Below are positions 1 to 8,277 of a stretch of DNA of 64,000 bases, in pieces; the stretch's first letter is position 1, and each line of letters starts with the position of its first letter. Location of the stretch: assembly GCA_020724265.1 (NCBI GenBank), contig DYHH01000001.1, forward strand, positions 68,674-132,673, read 5' to 3'. The stretch is from Melioribacter roseus. Its GTDB lineage: Bacteria > Bacteroidota > Ignavibacteria > Ignavibacteriales > Melioribacteraceae. A program made the translations under genes and the position numbers. Below the pieces are notes generated by a model. It saw nothing but the letters and a program-made list of their open reading frames with translations. It was not told the DNA's origin and did no database searches.

Positions 1-498
1 CAAATTCCAACCAGTTCAATGGCAGATATTGCATTTCTGCTCTTGCTCTTCTTCCTTGTATCCACAAACATAGATGTTGATACCGGTATCGGTTTGGTCT
101 TGCCTGAATTTGTCCCACCGGAAGAGCAGGAATTTGTTCCTTTATCAAAAGATAGAATGGCTGCTCTGCTTATTAACGAGAACGGAGATGTTCTTCTTGA
201 CGGAAACATTATTGCCATTCCACAAATCAAGGATAATTTGAAGGTTAGAATCACAGAAAAAATTGATTTACCAAGTAATAGGAAATTGGTAGTTTCAGTA
301 AAAACAGATAGAAGAACAGTTTATAATTTGTATATACAATCTCTTGATCAGGTTAAAGGTGCTTATTTTGAAGTTTGGGAGGAATATGCCGGTGCTAAGT
401 ATGGGAAATCTGTTAGAGATTTAACTCCTGAAGAACTGGAAGATGTACGAACAAAAATTCCAATAATTATTTCGATTGCTGAACCTGAAAAGGTTTAG
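1..498 (+). CDS. exbD: ExbD/TolR-family biopolymer transport protein, 5' end cut by window
   Basis: The reading frame is open from base 1 (Q-I-P-T-S-S before the first ATG at 19), so the true start lies upstream of the window. The first visible stretch, SMADIAFLLLLFFLV, is the single transmembrane helix of ExbD/TolR with its conserved membrane Asp (third residue after the ATG-encoded Met). In the family this Asp carries protons through the ExbB/TolQ channel to energise TonB or TolA. The remaining about 130 residues form the periplasmic domain, longer than a typical ExbD tail. A second exbD follows after 23 bases with its own RBS. The ExbB/TolQ partner is presumably upstream and not visible. 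Family call is firm; which system it powers cannot be told. Confidence 0.85.
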   Translation, partial: QIPTSSMADIAFLLLLFFLVSTNIDVDTGIGLVLPEFVPPEEQEFVPLSKDRMAALLINENGDVLLDGNIIAIPQIKDNLKVRITEKIDLPSNRKLVVSVKTDRRTVYNLYIQSLDQVKGAYFEVWEEYAGAKYGKSVRDLTPEELEDVRTKIPIIISIAEPEKV

Positions 499-521
499 AG
501 GAATTAACTAAAGGAAACATC

Positions 522-935
522 ATGAAATTTAAAAAGAAACGAGCTTCTGTCAAGCAAGATATTCCAACTGCATCTCTGCCCGATATTGTATTCATGTTGT
601 TACTGTTTTTTATGGTCGCAACACAATTAAGAGAGGTTGATGTTTTGGTGCAATTTTCTTTGCCGGAAGCGGAATTTATTGAGAAAATTGAAAATAAAAG
701 ATTAGTTTCATACGTCTGGGTTGGTAGAGATGAACGAATTCAAATTAACGACAGTATTGTTAGACAGGAAGAAATACGTGAAATAATGTATAGAAAACGT
801 GTAGAGTTACCCAATGTTATTGTATCTTTCCGCGTTGATAAAAATGCAAATATGGGAGTTGTTACTGATATTCAACAGGAGTTGAGAAAGGCTGATGCAA
901 GACGTATAAATTACTCTTCACTTTTAAAAAGATAA
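522..935 (+). CDS. exbD: ExbD/TolR-family biopolymer transport protein (second copy)
   Basis: A 137-residue protein of usual ExbD length. A basic cytoplasmic N-terminus (KFKKKR) is followed by one membrane helix at about residues 17-35 with the conserved Asp in LPDIVFMLLLFFMVAT, then a periplasmic domain of about 100 residues. It sits 23 bases after the first exbD behind an AAAGGA ribosome site and just upstream of an intrinsic terminator, so it is the last gene of the operon. Paired ExbD paralogues beside one ExbB are common in Bacteroidota; they may form a mixed channel. Which TonB it serves is unknown. Confidence 0.88.
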   Translation: MKFKKKRASVKQDIPTASLPDIVFMLLLFFMVATQLREVDVLVQFSLPEAEFIEKIENKRLVSYVWVGRDERIQINDSIVRQEEIREIMYRKRVELPNVIVSFRVDKNANMGVVTDIQQELRKADARRINYSSLLKR

Positions 936-960
936 TTTTATTGCAAAATATTATTTTTGA

Positions 961-994
961 GGCAGGTTATTTTTAATAGCCTGCCTTTTTTTTT
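961..994 (+). terminator. Intrinsic terminator after the exbD pair
   Basis: A GGCAGGTTATT / AATAGCCTGCC hairpin (11 pairs including one G-T, 3-base loop, 961-985) is followed by nine T residues (986-994). This is a textbook rho-independent terminator 25 bases after the exbD stop. An ATG directly after the T-run (995) is in frame with yqeY but is not the likely start. Confidence 0.92.
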
Positions 995-1006
995 ATGGAG
1001 ATACAA

Positions 1007-1453
1007 ATGGCACTAAAAGAAAAAATAAACGAAGATCTTAAAATCGCGATGAAATCGGGTGATAAACTGAGATTGGAAACTATCCGCTCCATTAGAGCTT
1101 TGATACTAGAATTCGAAAAAAGCGGTAAGGACAAAAGTTTATCCCATGAAGATGAAATTAACCTGTTATCAAGTGCGGCTAAAAAGAGAAAAGATTCAAT
1201 AGAACAATACCGAAATGCAAATCGAGAAGATTTAGCTTCCAAAGAAGAAGCAGAACTTGCTATTCTTCAAGAATATCTTCCAAAGCAATTAAACGAAGAA
1301 GAAGTTATTAAAGAGGTAAAGAAATTAGCAGATGAAATCGGGGCAGTTACTAAACAAGATTTTCCAAAACTTATGCCTTTAGCGATTAAAACTCTCAAAG
1401 GCAAAGCAGACGGAAAAATTATTAAAGAGTCTGTAGATAAGGTGCTAAATTAA
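1007..1453 (+). CDS. yqeY: GatB/YqeY domain protein
   Basis: A 148-residue stand-alone YqeY protein, homologous to the C-terminal tRNA-binding tail of GatB (amidotransferase subunit B). The free-standing family has no settled function; a role in tRNA-dependent amidation or tRNA binding is suspected. The visible hallmarks are SIRALILEFEKS near the N-terminus, AILQEYLPKQL in the middle, and the closing KGKADGKIIKESVDKVL helix. The ORF can be read from an ATG at 995 that abuts the terminator T-run. The ATG at 1007 has GGAG at 997-1000 and gives the standard family length, so it is preferred. cvpA follows after one base. Confidence 0.9.
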   Translation: MALKEKINEDLKIAMKSGDKLRLETIRSIRALILEFEKSGKDKSLSHEDEINLLSSAAKKRKDSIEQYRNANREDLASKEEAELAILQEYLPKQLNEEEVIKEVKKLADEIGAVTKQDFPKLMPLAIKTLKGKADGKIIKESVDKVLN

Positions 1454-1454
1454 A

Positions 1455-2018
1455 TTGAATTACGTAGACTATACTATAATTGCGTTTGTTCTTATCGGTT
1501 TTATTCTTGGGTTTAAAGACGGACTTGTAAGAAAAGTAATCGGTGTAATAGGCTTGGTTGTTGCCATTGTTGTTGCTTTTCAATATTCGGTTACTGTCGG
1601 TAGTTTTTTATCACCGATTTTCGATAATGAGCAAAATCTCGCCGAAATCGTAGGTGGTATTTTAATTTTCTTGCTAATCATTTTTATCTTTTCAGTAATT
1701 AAAAGAATTATTCATCCGGCAGATAAAGTAAATAAATTTCTTAACCAAATTTTGGGCGGACTTGCCGGTGCTCTCCAAATGTTATTTTTCATTAGCGGGT
1801 TTTTACTTTTTCTTAACGTATTTAAGTATCCGGCAGAATCAACAAGAGAAGCATCCTTCCTTTATACAAAAGTATATAACGTTATTCCAACCACTGTCGA
1901 TTTCATAATAGGAGAAAATTCCTCAGCTAGTGATTTTATCAGAGAATTTATTGAGGAAAAAGATTCTATAAATCTTGAAGAAATAGAAATTGATTCAACT
2001 ATTATTCGTGAATTATGA
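1455..2018 (+). CDS. cvpA: CvpA-family inner-membrane protein
   Basis: A 187-residue protein with four hydrophobic segments at about residues 5-22, 27-45, 65-83 and 100-122 and an acidic cytoplasmic tail. The N-terminal pattern NYVDYTIIAFVLIGFILGFKDG matches the colicin V production protein family, known from E. coli for colicin V export and linked to envelope integrity; the biochemical role is unclear. The start is TTG, one base after the yqeY stop. The 3' end overlaps mutS2 by four bases (ATGA), so the two are probably translationally coupled. A cvpA-mutS2 pairing is also seen in Firmicutes. Confidence 0.85.
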   Translation: MNYVDYTIIAFVLIGFILGFKDGLVRKVIGVIGLVVAIVVAFQYSVTVGSFLSPIFDNEQNLAEIVGGILIFLLIIFIFSVIKRIIHPADKVNKFLNQILGGLAGALQMLFFISGFLLFLNVFKYPAESTREASFLYTKVYNVIPTTVDFIIGENSSASDFIREFIEEKDSINLEEIEIDSTIIREL

Positions 2019-4357
2019 TATCAAAAAAATCCACAGAGCAATTAGAATTTGGAAAAGTATTAGAGCAAATTTCCAATTACACTTATACCGAATTAGGCAA
2101 AGAGAGCGTTCTTCAAATAAAACCATTTAACAATGTTGAAGAAGCAGTTAATCAAGGGGATTTGGTAACCGAGGCAAAAGAAGTATTAATTAATACGGAT
2201 ATTCCCCCATTTGAGTATTTGCCGGATATTTCAGAAGCAATTAAACGAACTAAAGTCGAGGGAGTTTTTCTGAATGTCAAAGATATTCTAGATATTCTAA
2301 AACTTGCAAAGCTTTCAAGAACTTTATTCAGTTTTTTCAAAGAAAAAGATTTTGTTCCGTTATTAGTTAACCTAACACGTAATTTATTTGTTGATAAAGT
2401 TTTTGAACATTACTTCACAAAAGTGTTTACCGAAAGCGGAGAGATAAGAGATAATGCTTCTCAAAAGTTAAATGAAATCAGAAAAGAGATTAACGATAAA
2501 AGCGAACAATTAAGAAAACTCGTTAACAGGATTCTAAAAAAATATTCAGAATCTTATCTTGTTCAAGAAGAGTATATAACACTGCGAGAAGGCAGAATTG
2601 TAATTCCAGTTAAGGCAGAACACAAAAGACATGTTAAAGGTTTTATTCACTCCGAATCTCAAACCGGTCAGACAGTTTATATCGAGCCGGAAGAAACACT
2701 TGAACTCAACAATGAAATTCTATCTCTCAAATTTGCGGAGCAAAGAGAAATTAAAAAGATATTAAGGAATCTCACTCTAAAAATATCCGAATACTCTAAC
2801 AACCTTTTGGATAGTTTACAGATTATTACCGAACTAGATAAAATTTTTGCAAATGCGAGATATTCGATAGAAATAATAGGATCTTTTCCATCAGTTATAA
2901 ATAATAAAGCACTTCAAATAATTGATGCGAGGCACCCTCAATTATTGAAAAAATTTGGAAGAGAAAATACAGTCCCACTTAACTTAAAATTGGAAAATGA
3001 TAATTTAATTTTAATCACCGGACCAAACGCCGGGGGTAAAACCGTTGTTCTCAAAACTGTCGGTTTGCTTTCTATGATGGTTGCAAGCGGTATTCATATA
3101 CCGGCAGATCCGGATTCGAATTTTTATTTCTTTGAGAAAATACTTATTGATATGGGAGATGAACAATCAATTGATAATGATCTCAGTACTTTTAGTTCCC
3201 ATTTATCAAATATAAAATCAATTCTGAATACAACTGATAAAAGTTCACTAGTATTACTTGATGAAATTGGAACCGGTACAGACCCGGTAGAAGGAGCTGC
3301 GCTTGCTATTGCAATTTTAATCCAATTGCAGAGAAAAAATTCAATTGTTTTTGCTACTACTCATCATGGCTCGGTAAAATTAGCCGCAAATGATTTACCG
3401 GGATTTCAAAATGCTTCAATGGAATTTGACCAGGAACAACTAAAACCTACATACAAGTTTTCACAAGGATTACCGGGTTCAAGTTATGCTTTTGAGATAG
3501 CCGAAAGATTGGGATATGATAAAGATTTTGTAAGTCTTGCCGGTAATTATCTCGATAGCGATAAAAATAAAATTGAAAAATTCTTAACCGATCTAGAACA
3601 GAAATCAAAAAAATATAAAACTAAACTTGATGAGATCGAAAGAGAAAATGTGCGGTTAAAAGGATTAACAAATTTGTATCAAGAAAAAATTACCAAACTT
3701 GAGCAGCAAAAATCTCAAATATTAACAAAGGCTCAGCAAGACGCCGAAATTTATTTGAAAGACGTTAATAAGAAAATTGAAAATGCAATAAAACACATCC
3801 GTGAATCAAATGCAGCAAAAGAAGTTGTAAGAGAAGAAAGAAAACAAATTGAAGAAATAAAAAAGGTGCAAACAAAACTTAAACAAGAAAGAGAAATAGA
3901 AACTATCAACGGTGAAGTAAAAGTAAATACTTATGCAAAAGTAAAAGGAACCGAAACTATTGGATTAGTAAAAGAACTTAATAAAGGAAAAAATAAAGCA
4001 ACTCTGCAGGCAGGCAGTCTAAAAATTCAAGTAAAATATTCTGATTTAATTCCGTCGGCAGCAAATAAATTCGAAGAAAAATCGTATATTAAGCCACAAT
4101 ATCAGTTATTATTGGAAAGCGAACGACTCGATATCAGAGGAGAACTACCCGAAGAGGCTGAGTTCAAAGTTATTAAATTTATTGATGATGCTTTTGCTGC
4201 AAATTCTTCAAAAATTGAAATTTTGCACGGTAAAGGTACAGGTGCTTTAAAGAAAACTGTGCACGATGTCCTAAAACAACATGATCATGTTAAGGATTTT
4301 TACTTTGCAAAAATTGAATTTGGGGGAGATGGGATAACAATCGTTGAGTTAGAATAG
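2015..4357 (+). CDS. mutS2: Endonuclease MutS2 / ribosome-collision factor
   Basis: A 780-residue MutS2: MutS-like core and lever, ABC ATPase with Walker A GPNAGGKT at 336-343 and Walker B LVLLDEIGTGTDP near 410-421, a long coiled coil at about 515-630, a KOW-like segment, and a C-terminal Smr domain (about 705-780) with LDIRGE and HGKGTGAL motifs. It lacks the mismatch-recognition domain of MutS1. In other bacteria MutS2 suppresses homologous recombination, and in Bacillus it has been reported to split collided ribosomes. An RqcH-type protein, which acts on the split 50S product, is also in this window (60892). It overlaps cvpA by four bases and abuts accC with no gap. Confidence 0.96.
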   Translation: MISKKSTEQLEFGKVLEQISNYTYTELGKESVLQIKPFNNVEEAVNQGDLVTEAKEVLINTDIPPFEYLPDISEAIKRTKVEGVFLNVKDILDILKLAKLSRTLFSFFKEKDFVPLLVNLTRNLFVDKVFEHYFTKVFTESGEIRDNASQKLNEIRKEINDKSEQLRKLVNRILKKYSESYLVQEEYITLREGRIVIPVKAEHKRHVKGFIHSESQTGQTVYIEPEETLELNNEILSLKFAEQREIKKILRNLTLKISEYSNNLLDSLQIITELDKIFANARYSIEIIGSFPSVINNKALQIIDARHPQLLKKFGRENTVPLNLKLENDNLILITGPNAGGKTVVLKTVGLLSMMVASGIHIPADPDSNFYFFEKILIDMGDEQSIDNDLSTFSSHLSNIKSILNTTDKSSLVLLDEIGTGTDPVEGAALAIAILIQLQRKNSIVFATTHHGSVKLAANDLPGFQNASMEFDQEQLKPTYKFSQGLPGSSYAFEIAERLGYDKDFVSLAGNYLDSDKNKIEKFLTDLEQKSKKYKTKLDEIERENVRLKGLTNLYQEKITKLEQQKSQILTKAQQDAEIYLKDVNKKIENAIKHIRESNAAKEVVREERKQIEEIKKVQTKLKQEREIETINGEVKVNTYAKVKGTETIGLVKELNKGKNKATLQAGSLKIQVKYSDLIPSAANKFEEKSYIKPQYQLLLESERLDIRGELPEEAEFKVIKFIDDAFAANSSKIEILHGKGTGALKKTVHDVLKQHDHVKDFYFAKIEFGGDGITIVELE

Positions 4358-5854
4358 ATGTTCAAAAAGATTCTAATCTGCAATAGAGGTGAAATTGCTG
4401 TAAGAATTGCAAAAGCTTGCAGAGAGTTGGATATTACTTCCGCAGTTATTTATTCCGAAGCGGATTATAATTCGTTACATGTAAGAGTTGCAGATGAAGC
4501 ATATCTAATCGGGCCCGCACCTGCTAATGAATCATACCTAAACATTTCAAAAATTATAAAAATCGCAAAAGAAATCGGTGCCGATGCTGTGCATCCCGGT
4601 TACGGTTTCCTTTCCGAAAACTCTAAATTTATTTCTGCTGTTCGTGATGCAGGAATTGTATTTATTGGTCCGTCGTTTGAATCAGTTGAAATGATGGGAG
4701 AAAAAACTGCAGCCAGAAAATTAATGTCCAAACATAATGTTCCAATTGTTCCCGGTACTATTGAGCCTATCAATGATATAGATAATGCAAAAAAAATTGC
4801 CGATGAAATTGGTTATCCAATTATGCTGAAAGCATCTGCTGGAGGCGGCGGTAAAGGGATGAGGAAGGTTGTTTCTTCTAATAATTTTTCCTCTTCATTT
4901 GAGCGGGCAAAAAATGAATCAATTAAGGCTTTCGGCTCACCTGATGTTTACATGGAAAAATTTATTGAGAATCCAAAGCATATAGAAGTGCAAATTATCG
5001 GTGATACTTATGGTAATTACGTTCACTTATTCGAGAGAGAATGCTCGGTTCAGAGAAGACATCAAAAGGTAATTGAAGAAGCTCCCTCAATATCTGTTGA
5101 TGAGGTCACCAGAGATAAAATCACATTAGCAGCTGTCAATGCTGCAAAAGCTTGTAATTATTTTAATGCCGGTACTATAGAATTTCTAATGGATAAAGAA
5201 AAGAATTTCTATTTTCTTGAGATGAATACCCGGTTACAAGTCGAGCATCCGGTAACTGAATTAATAACAGGAATTGATATTGTAAAAGAACAAATTAGAA
5301 TTGCTGCCGGTAAAAAACTCTCTTTTACTCAAGAACATGTAATTAAAAGAGGACATGCTATTGAATGCCGCATATATGCGGAAGATGCCGATAATAACTT
5401 CGCACCGTCCACCGGGAGAATACTTCATCATCGGTTACCGTCGGGTCCCGGAATTCGTGTTGATCGGGGTATTGATTTATCGACAGACGTACCTGTCCAT
5501 TATGATCCGCTGTTATCAAAAGTTACTGCTTACGGTAAAGATAGAGATGAAGCAATTGCGAGAATGAAAATTGCTCTCGGCGCATATCAAATTGCAGGTG
5601 TAATTACCAATATATCTTTTTTAGATTGGATAATTGACCATTCAAAATTTGTTGACGGTTCATTCGATATCAATTTTATAGATAATGAGTTTATGCCGCA
5701 TGCCCCATATAAATGGCGCGAAAAATATAATGAGAAATATGAAGATGCTTCGGCAATCATAGCATCAATATTGAAATTTAATGATAAGAAATTGAGAGTA
5801 GGCAAAATAGAATCTAATAACACAAATAAATGGTTGAGTCAGCTTCATGAATGA
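4358..5854 (+). CDS. accC: Biotin carboxylase subunit (acetyl/propionyl-CoA carboxylase type)
   Basis: A 498-residue biotin carboxylase: N-terminal MFKKILICNRGEIAVRI, the ATP-grasp glycine loop KASAGGGGKGMR near 158-169, and the catalytic stretch EMNTRLQVEHPVTE near 288-301. It uses ATP and bicarbonate to carboxylate biotin on the carrier encoded next door. About 50 residues longer than E. coli AccC, it resembles subunits of split acyl-CoA or oxaloacetate carboxylases. The ATG directly follows the mutS2 stop. The gene overlaps the biotin-carrier gene by eight bases. No carboxyltransferase gene is present in the window, so the final substrate is not determined. Confidence 0.95.
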   Translation: MFKKILICNRGEIAVRIAKACRELDITSAVIYSEADYNSLHVRVADEAYLIGPAPANESYLNISKIIKIAKEIGADAVHPGYGFLSENSKFISAVRDAGIVFIGPSFESVEMMGEKTAARKLMSKHNVPIVPGTIEPINDIDNAKKIADEIGYPIMLKASAGGGGKGMRKVVSSNNFSSSFERAKNESIKAFGSPDVYMEKFIENPKHIEVQIIGDTYGNYVHLFERECSVQRRHQKVIEEAPSISVDEVTRDKITLAAVNAAKACNYFNAGTIEFLMDKEKNFYFLEMNTRLQVEHPVTELITGIDIVKEQIRIAAGKKLSFTQEHVIKRGHAIECRIYAEDADNNFAPSTGRILHHRLPSGPGIRVDRGIDLSTDVPVHYDPLLSKVTAYGKDRDEAIARMKIALGAYQIAGVITNISFLDWIIDHSKFVDGSFDINFIDNEFMPHAPYKWREKYNEKYEDASAIIASILKFNDKKLRVGKIESNNTNKWLSQLHE

Positions 5855-6347
5855 GTTTATTGTTACAATAGGTGAAAAGAAAAAACGCATTCAAATTTCT
5901 GATGAAAATCACGTATTTATTAACAACAGAATGCATGAAGTAAGTCTTTCCAAAGTTAGTGATTATCTTTATTTAATCAGAATTGATGAAAAAGTTTATG
6001 AAGTAACAACAACTCAAAAATCATCTGAAGAGTACAATTTTACAATTGACGGAAGATTTTTAGAAGTTATAGTTAGAACAACATTAGAAGAAAAAGCAAA
6101 CGAAGTATTAAAGCGAAAAGAAGCAGCATTAAAACATGATAATATAAAAGCTCCGATGCCGGGGTTACTTCTTAAAATATTGAAAAAAGAAGGGGAGCAA
6201 GTTGAGATTGGTGAACCCTTGATTGTTCTTGAAGCAATGAAAATGGAGAATGAAATTAGATCACCTTCATCAGGTAAGATAACTGAAATAAATTTCAAAG
6301 AAGGAGAGTCAGTTGATAAGGATTCGGTAATACTTAAAATTGAATAA
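5847..6347 (+). CDS. Biotin carboxyl carrier protein
   Basis: A 166-residue protein whose C-terminal half (about 95-166) is a biotinyl/lipoyl domain with the EAMKME motif; the biotinylated Lys is residue 132. A preceding APMPG hinge fits the family. The N-terminal 90 residues are a beta-rich segment like the region linking the carboxylase and carrier parts of single-chain propionyl-CoA or pyruvate carboxylases, not the Ala/Pro linker of E. coli AccB. It overlaps accC by eight bases, so the two should be made together as the carboxylase half of a biotin enzyme. Confidence 0.92.
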   Translation: MNEFIVTIGEKKKRIQISDENHVFINNRMHEVSLSKVSDYLYLIRIDEKVYEVTTTQKSSEEYNFTIDGRFLEVIVRTTLEEKANEVLKRKEAALKHDNIKAPMPGLLLKILKKEGEQVEIGEPLIVLEAMKMENEIRSPSSGKITEINFKEGESVDKDSVILKIE

Positions 6348-6355
6348 AAACATAG

Positions 6356-6387
6356 TTGTTTTTATAATCGATTTATCCATATATTAT
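6356..6387 (+). promoter_or_regulatory. Possible Bacteroidota-type promoter for the FadL-like gene
   Basis: In the 72-base gap a TTG (6356-6358) lies 21 bases before TATATTAT (6380-6387), which matches TAnnTTTG at most positions (mismatches in the last TTTG). A start site near 6393 would leave a leader of about 27 bases holding the strong GGAGGAG. Read by eye only; weak. Confidence 0.3.
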
Positions 6388-6419
6388 CCAACTAAAAACC
6401 AACACAAACAGGAGGAGAT

Positions 6420-7706
6420 GTGAAGAAGATAGTTTCTACTTTAATTCTATCATTTGTTGTTCTCAGTTCCACAACCTTTGGAAGTGGATTCCAAATTAAC
6501 GAGCATGGTGCTCGGGCAATGGCGATGGCTGGTGCATTTACGGGTGTATTATCTGATGCTTCGACAATTTACTATAACCCAGCCGGTTTGGCTAATCTTG
6601 AAGGAACAAATATTCTTGCGGGTGTTACTCTTATTGCTCCGGGTTCCAAGTTTAAAGGTCCTTTGCCGTTAACTACAGAATGGGAAATGGAATCACAGCT
6701 TTTCACTCCATTTAATTTTTATGTTACACATAAAGTAAGTGATGATTTAGGTATTGGATTAGGAGTTAATAATCAATACGGATTAGGTACAAAGTGGGCT
6801 TCTGATTGGGCAGGTAGATACCTTGCTGTCGATACCGAAATTCGTTCATTCTACTTTACTCCCGCTATTGCCTATAAAATTTCTGATGCGGTTTCTATTG
6901 GTATAGGTGGTGTTTTTGCTTTTGCCGATGTAAAAATAATTAGAAATATTCCATTACAAGACCCTGTTACCGGTGCAATGAAACCTGATGCAGAAGTTAG
7001 TATGGAAGGTGATGGCACTTCTTTTGGTTTTTCTGCTGGTATTTTTGTTAAACCAAGTGATATGGTTTCATTCGGTTTGAGTTACAGAAGCCAAAATAAA
7101 TATGATTTTGAAGGTGAAGCAAAAACTGTTCCTGCTACACTAGATTTTAACCATCCGTTGGCAGGACCTCAATCGATTCCTTTACCGCACGGCGGAATTA
7201 AAGCTCCTCTTACTACTCCTCAAAATGTAACCTTTGGGATTGGTCTTTATCCATCAAAAGATTTAACCCTTTCAGCGGATTTCCAATGGATCGATTGGAC
7301 TAGTTATGATAAATTAGAAGTTACTTTTGATGATTATGATCTCGATCCACAAACTCCCGGTCAACAAAATGTTCAATCTGCAGAAAGAAATTATGAAACC
7401 TCCTTTATAATCAGAGTTGGCGCTGAATATATGGTAAGTGATCAATTTGCACTTCGAGGTGGTTTCTTGTATGACAAAAATCCCGTGCAGGATGAATATG
7501 TTGAACCGACACTTCCTGATGCAGATAGAATTGGTCTGAACCTTGGATTTGGTTATAAGATTTCGAACAGTGTATCTATTGATTTTGCATACTTGTTGTT
7601 GTTATTCTCAGAAAGAGAAATTACAAATTCCAAATTTGGATTCAACGGTGTGTATAATTCTATGGCTCATTTATTCGGAATTAATTTTGCTTATGCAATA
7701 AATTAA
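6420..7706 (+). CDS. OmpP1/FadL/TodX-family outer-membrane protein
   Basis: A 428-residue outer-membrane beta-barrel. The signal peptide is about residues 1-21 (MKKIVSTLILSFVVLSSTTFG), followed directly by the family signature GFQINEHGARAMAMAGAFTG and the NPAGLANLEG motif. FadL-type proteins pass hydrophobic substrates such as long-chain fatty acids or aromatics through the outer membrane via the N-terminal hatch; the substrate here is not known. The start is GTG at 6420. The overlapping ATG at 6418 reads directly into TGA, and GGAGGAG lies just upstream at 6411-6417. It looks monocistronic, with a MITE-like element nine bases after its stop. Confidence 0.9.
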   Translation: MKKIVSTLILSFVVLSSTTFGSGFQINEHGARAMAMAGAFTGVLSDASTIYYNPAGLANLEGTNILAGVTLIAPGSKFKGPLPLTTEWEMESQLFTPFNFYVTHKVSDDLGIGLGVNNQYGLGTKWASDWAGRYLAVDTEIRSFYFTPAIAYKISDAVSIGIGGVFAFADVKIIRNIPLQDPVTGAMKPDAEVSMEGDGTSFGFSAGIFVKPSDMVSFGLSYRSQNKYDFEGEAKTVPATLDFNHPLAGPQSIPLPHGGIKAPLTTPQNVTFGIGLYPSKDLTLSADFQWIDWTSYDKLEVTFDDYDLDPQTPGQQNVQSAERNYETSFIIRVGAEYMVSDQFALRGGFLYDKNPVQDEYVEPTLPDADRIGLNLGFGYKISNSVSIDFAYLLLLFSEREITNSKFGFNGVYNSMAHLFGINFAYAIN

Positions 7707-7715
7707 GGATTATTG

Positions 7716-7829
7716 GGGCTGTCTCAAATTTTGAGGGCATTAAAAAAATTTGAATCCGTTATTTAGTGTGAATGAAAATAAAATTCAGTAATTTTTGAAT
7801 AATTAAAAAAATTAATGTTGAGACAGCCC
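7716..7829. mobile_element. MITE-like element with 12-bp perfect terminal inverted repeats
   Basis: GGGCTGTCTCAA at 7716-7727 is exactly inverted at 7818-7829 (TTGAGACAGCCC), enclosing 90 bases of very AT-rich, non-coding DNA. The left end continues into a near-perfect palindrome CTCAAATTTTGAG (7723-7735). Ends of this type resemble the terminal repeats of several transposon families (IS1182-like ends come to mind, from memory). At 114 bp without a transposase this fits a miniature inverted-repeat element or a collapsed IS. No clear target duplication is seen (left flank TATTG, right flank ATTTC). It separates the porin gene from the SPOR lipoprotein gene. Confidence 0.6.
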
Positions 7830-7847
7830 ATTTCTTTTGAGAATACA

Positions 7848-8276
7848 ATGAAACCACTATTATCAATTCTTCTAACTATTATTTTAATTATTTTATTCAC
7901 GGCTTGTTCCTCATCGGAAGAAACCGTAAAAACCGATCAAGATGAACAACCCGAAATATATATTTTTGATGATGTGAGCGATGAAATTGATACTTCAGCA
8001 ATTACGGAAGTTGAACAACCTGCTGTAACTTCTGATCCAAGATCTACAAAATATTACGTTCAAGTTGGTGCTTTCACAACAAGAGACAGAGCCGATGAGT
8101 TTGTGAAATTAAAATCACCCCGGACAACTTATCAATTGAATATCACATATAGTGAAGAAGTAAAACTTTATGTTGTACGAATTCCTGCGTTTTCAACTAG
8201 AGCCGAAGCAGAAAAAGTTCGTAATGATTTTTGGCAATCCGGTTTATTTAACGATGCTTTCATCGTAACACAATAA
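7848..8276 (+). CDS. SPOR-domain lipoprotein
   Basis: A 142-residue predicted lipoprotein. The hydrophobic signal MKPLLSILLTIILIILFTAC ends in a lipobox-like FTAC with Cys20 as the acylation site. An acidic Ser-rich linker of about 45 residues follows, then a SPOR domain at about 65-140 (YYVQVGAFTTRDRADEF ... LYVVRIPAFSTRAEAEKV). SPOR domains bind glycan strands stripped of stem peptides and usually localise proteins to the division septum. The frame is open upstream to an ATG at 7815, but those 11 codons lie largely in the inverted repeat of the MITE-like element; the ATG at 7848 gives the proper signal peptide. The next gene starts two bases after the stop. Confidence 0.85.
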   Translation: MKPLLSILLTIILIILFTACSSSEETVKTDQDEQPEIYIFDDVSDEIDTSAITEVEQPAVTSDPRSTKYYVQVGAFTTRDRADEFVKLKSPRTTYQLNITYSEEVKLYVVRIPAFSTRAEAEKVRNDFWQSGLFNDAFIVTQ

Positions 8277-8277
8277 A

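Noticed and set aside
7815-7847. Upstream ATG extending the SPOR lipoprotein by 11 residues
   Set aside because: The extension is encoded by the MITE terminal repeat and would spoil the signal peptide; the ATG at 7848 is better.
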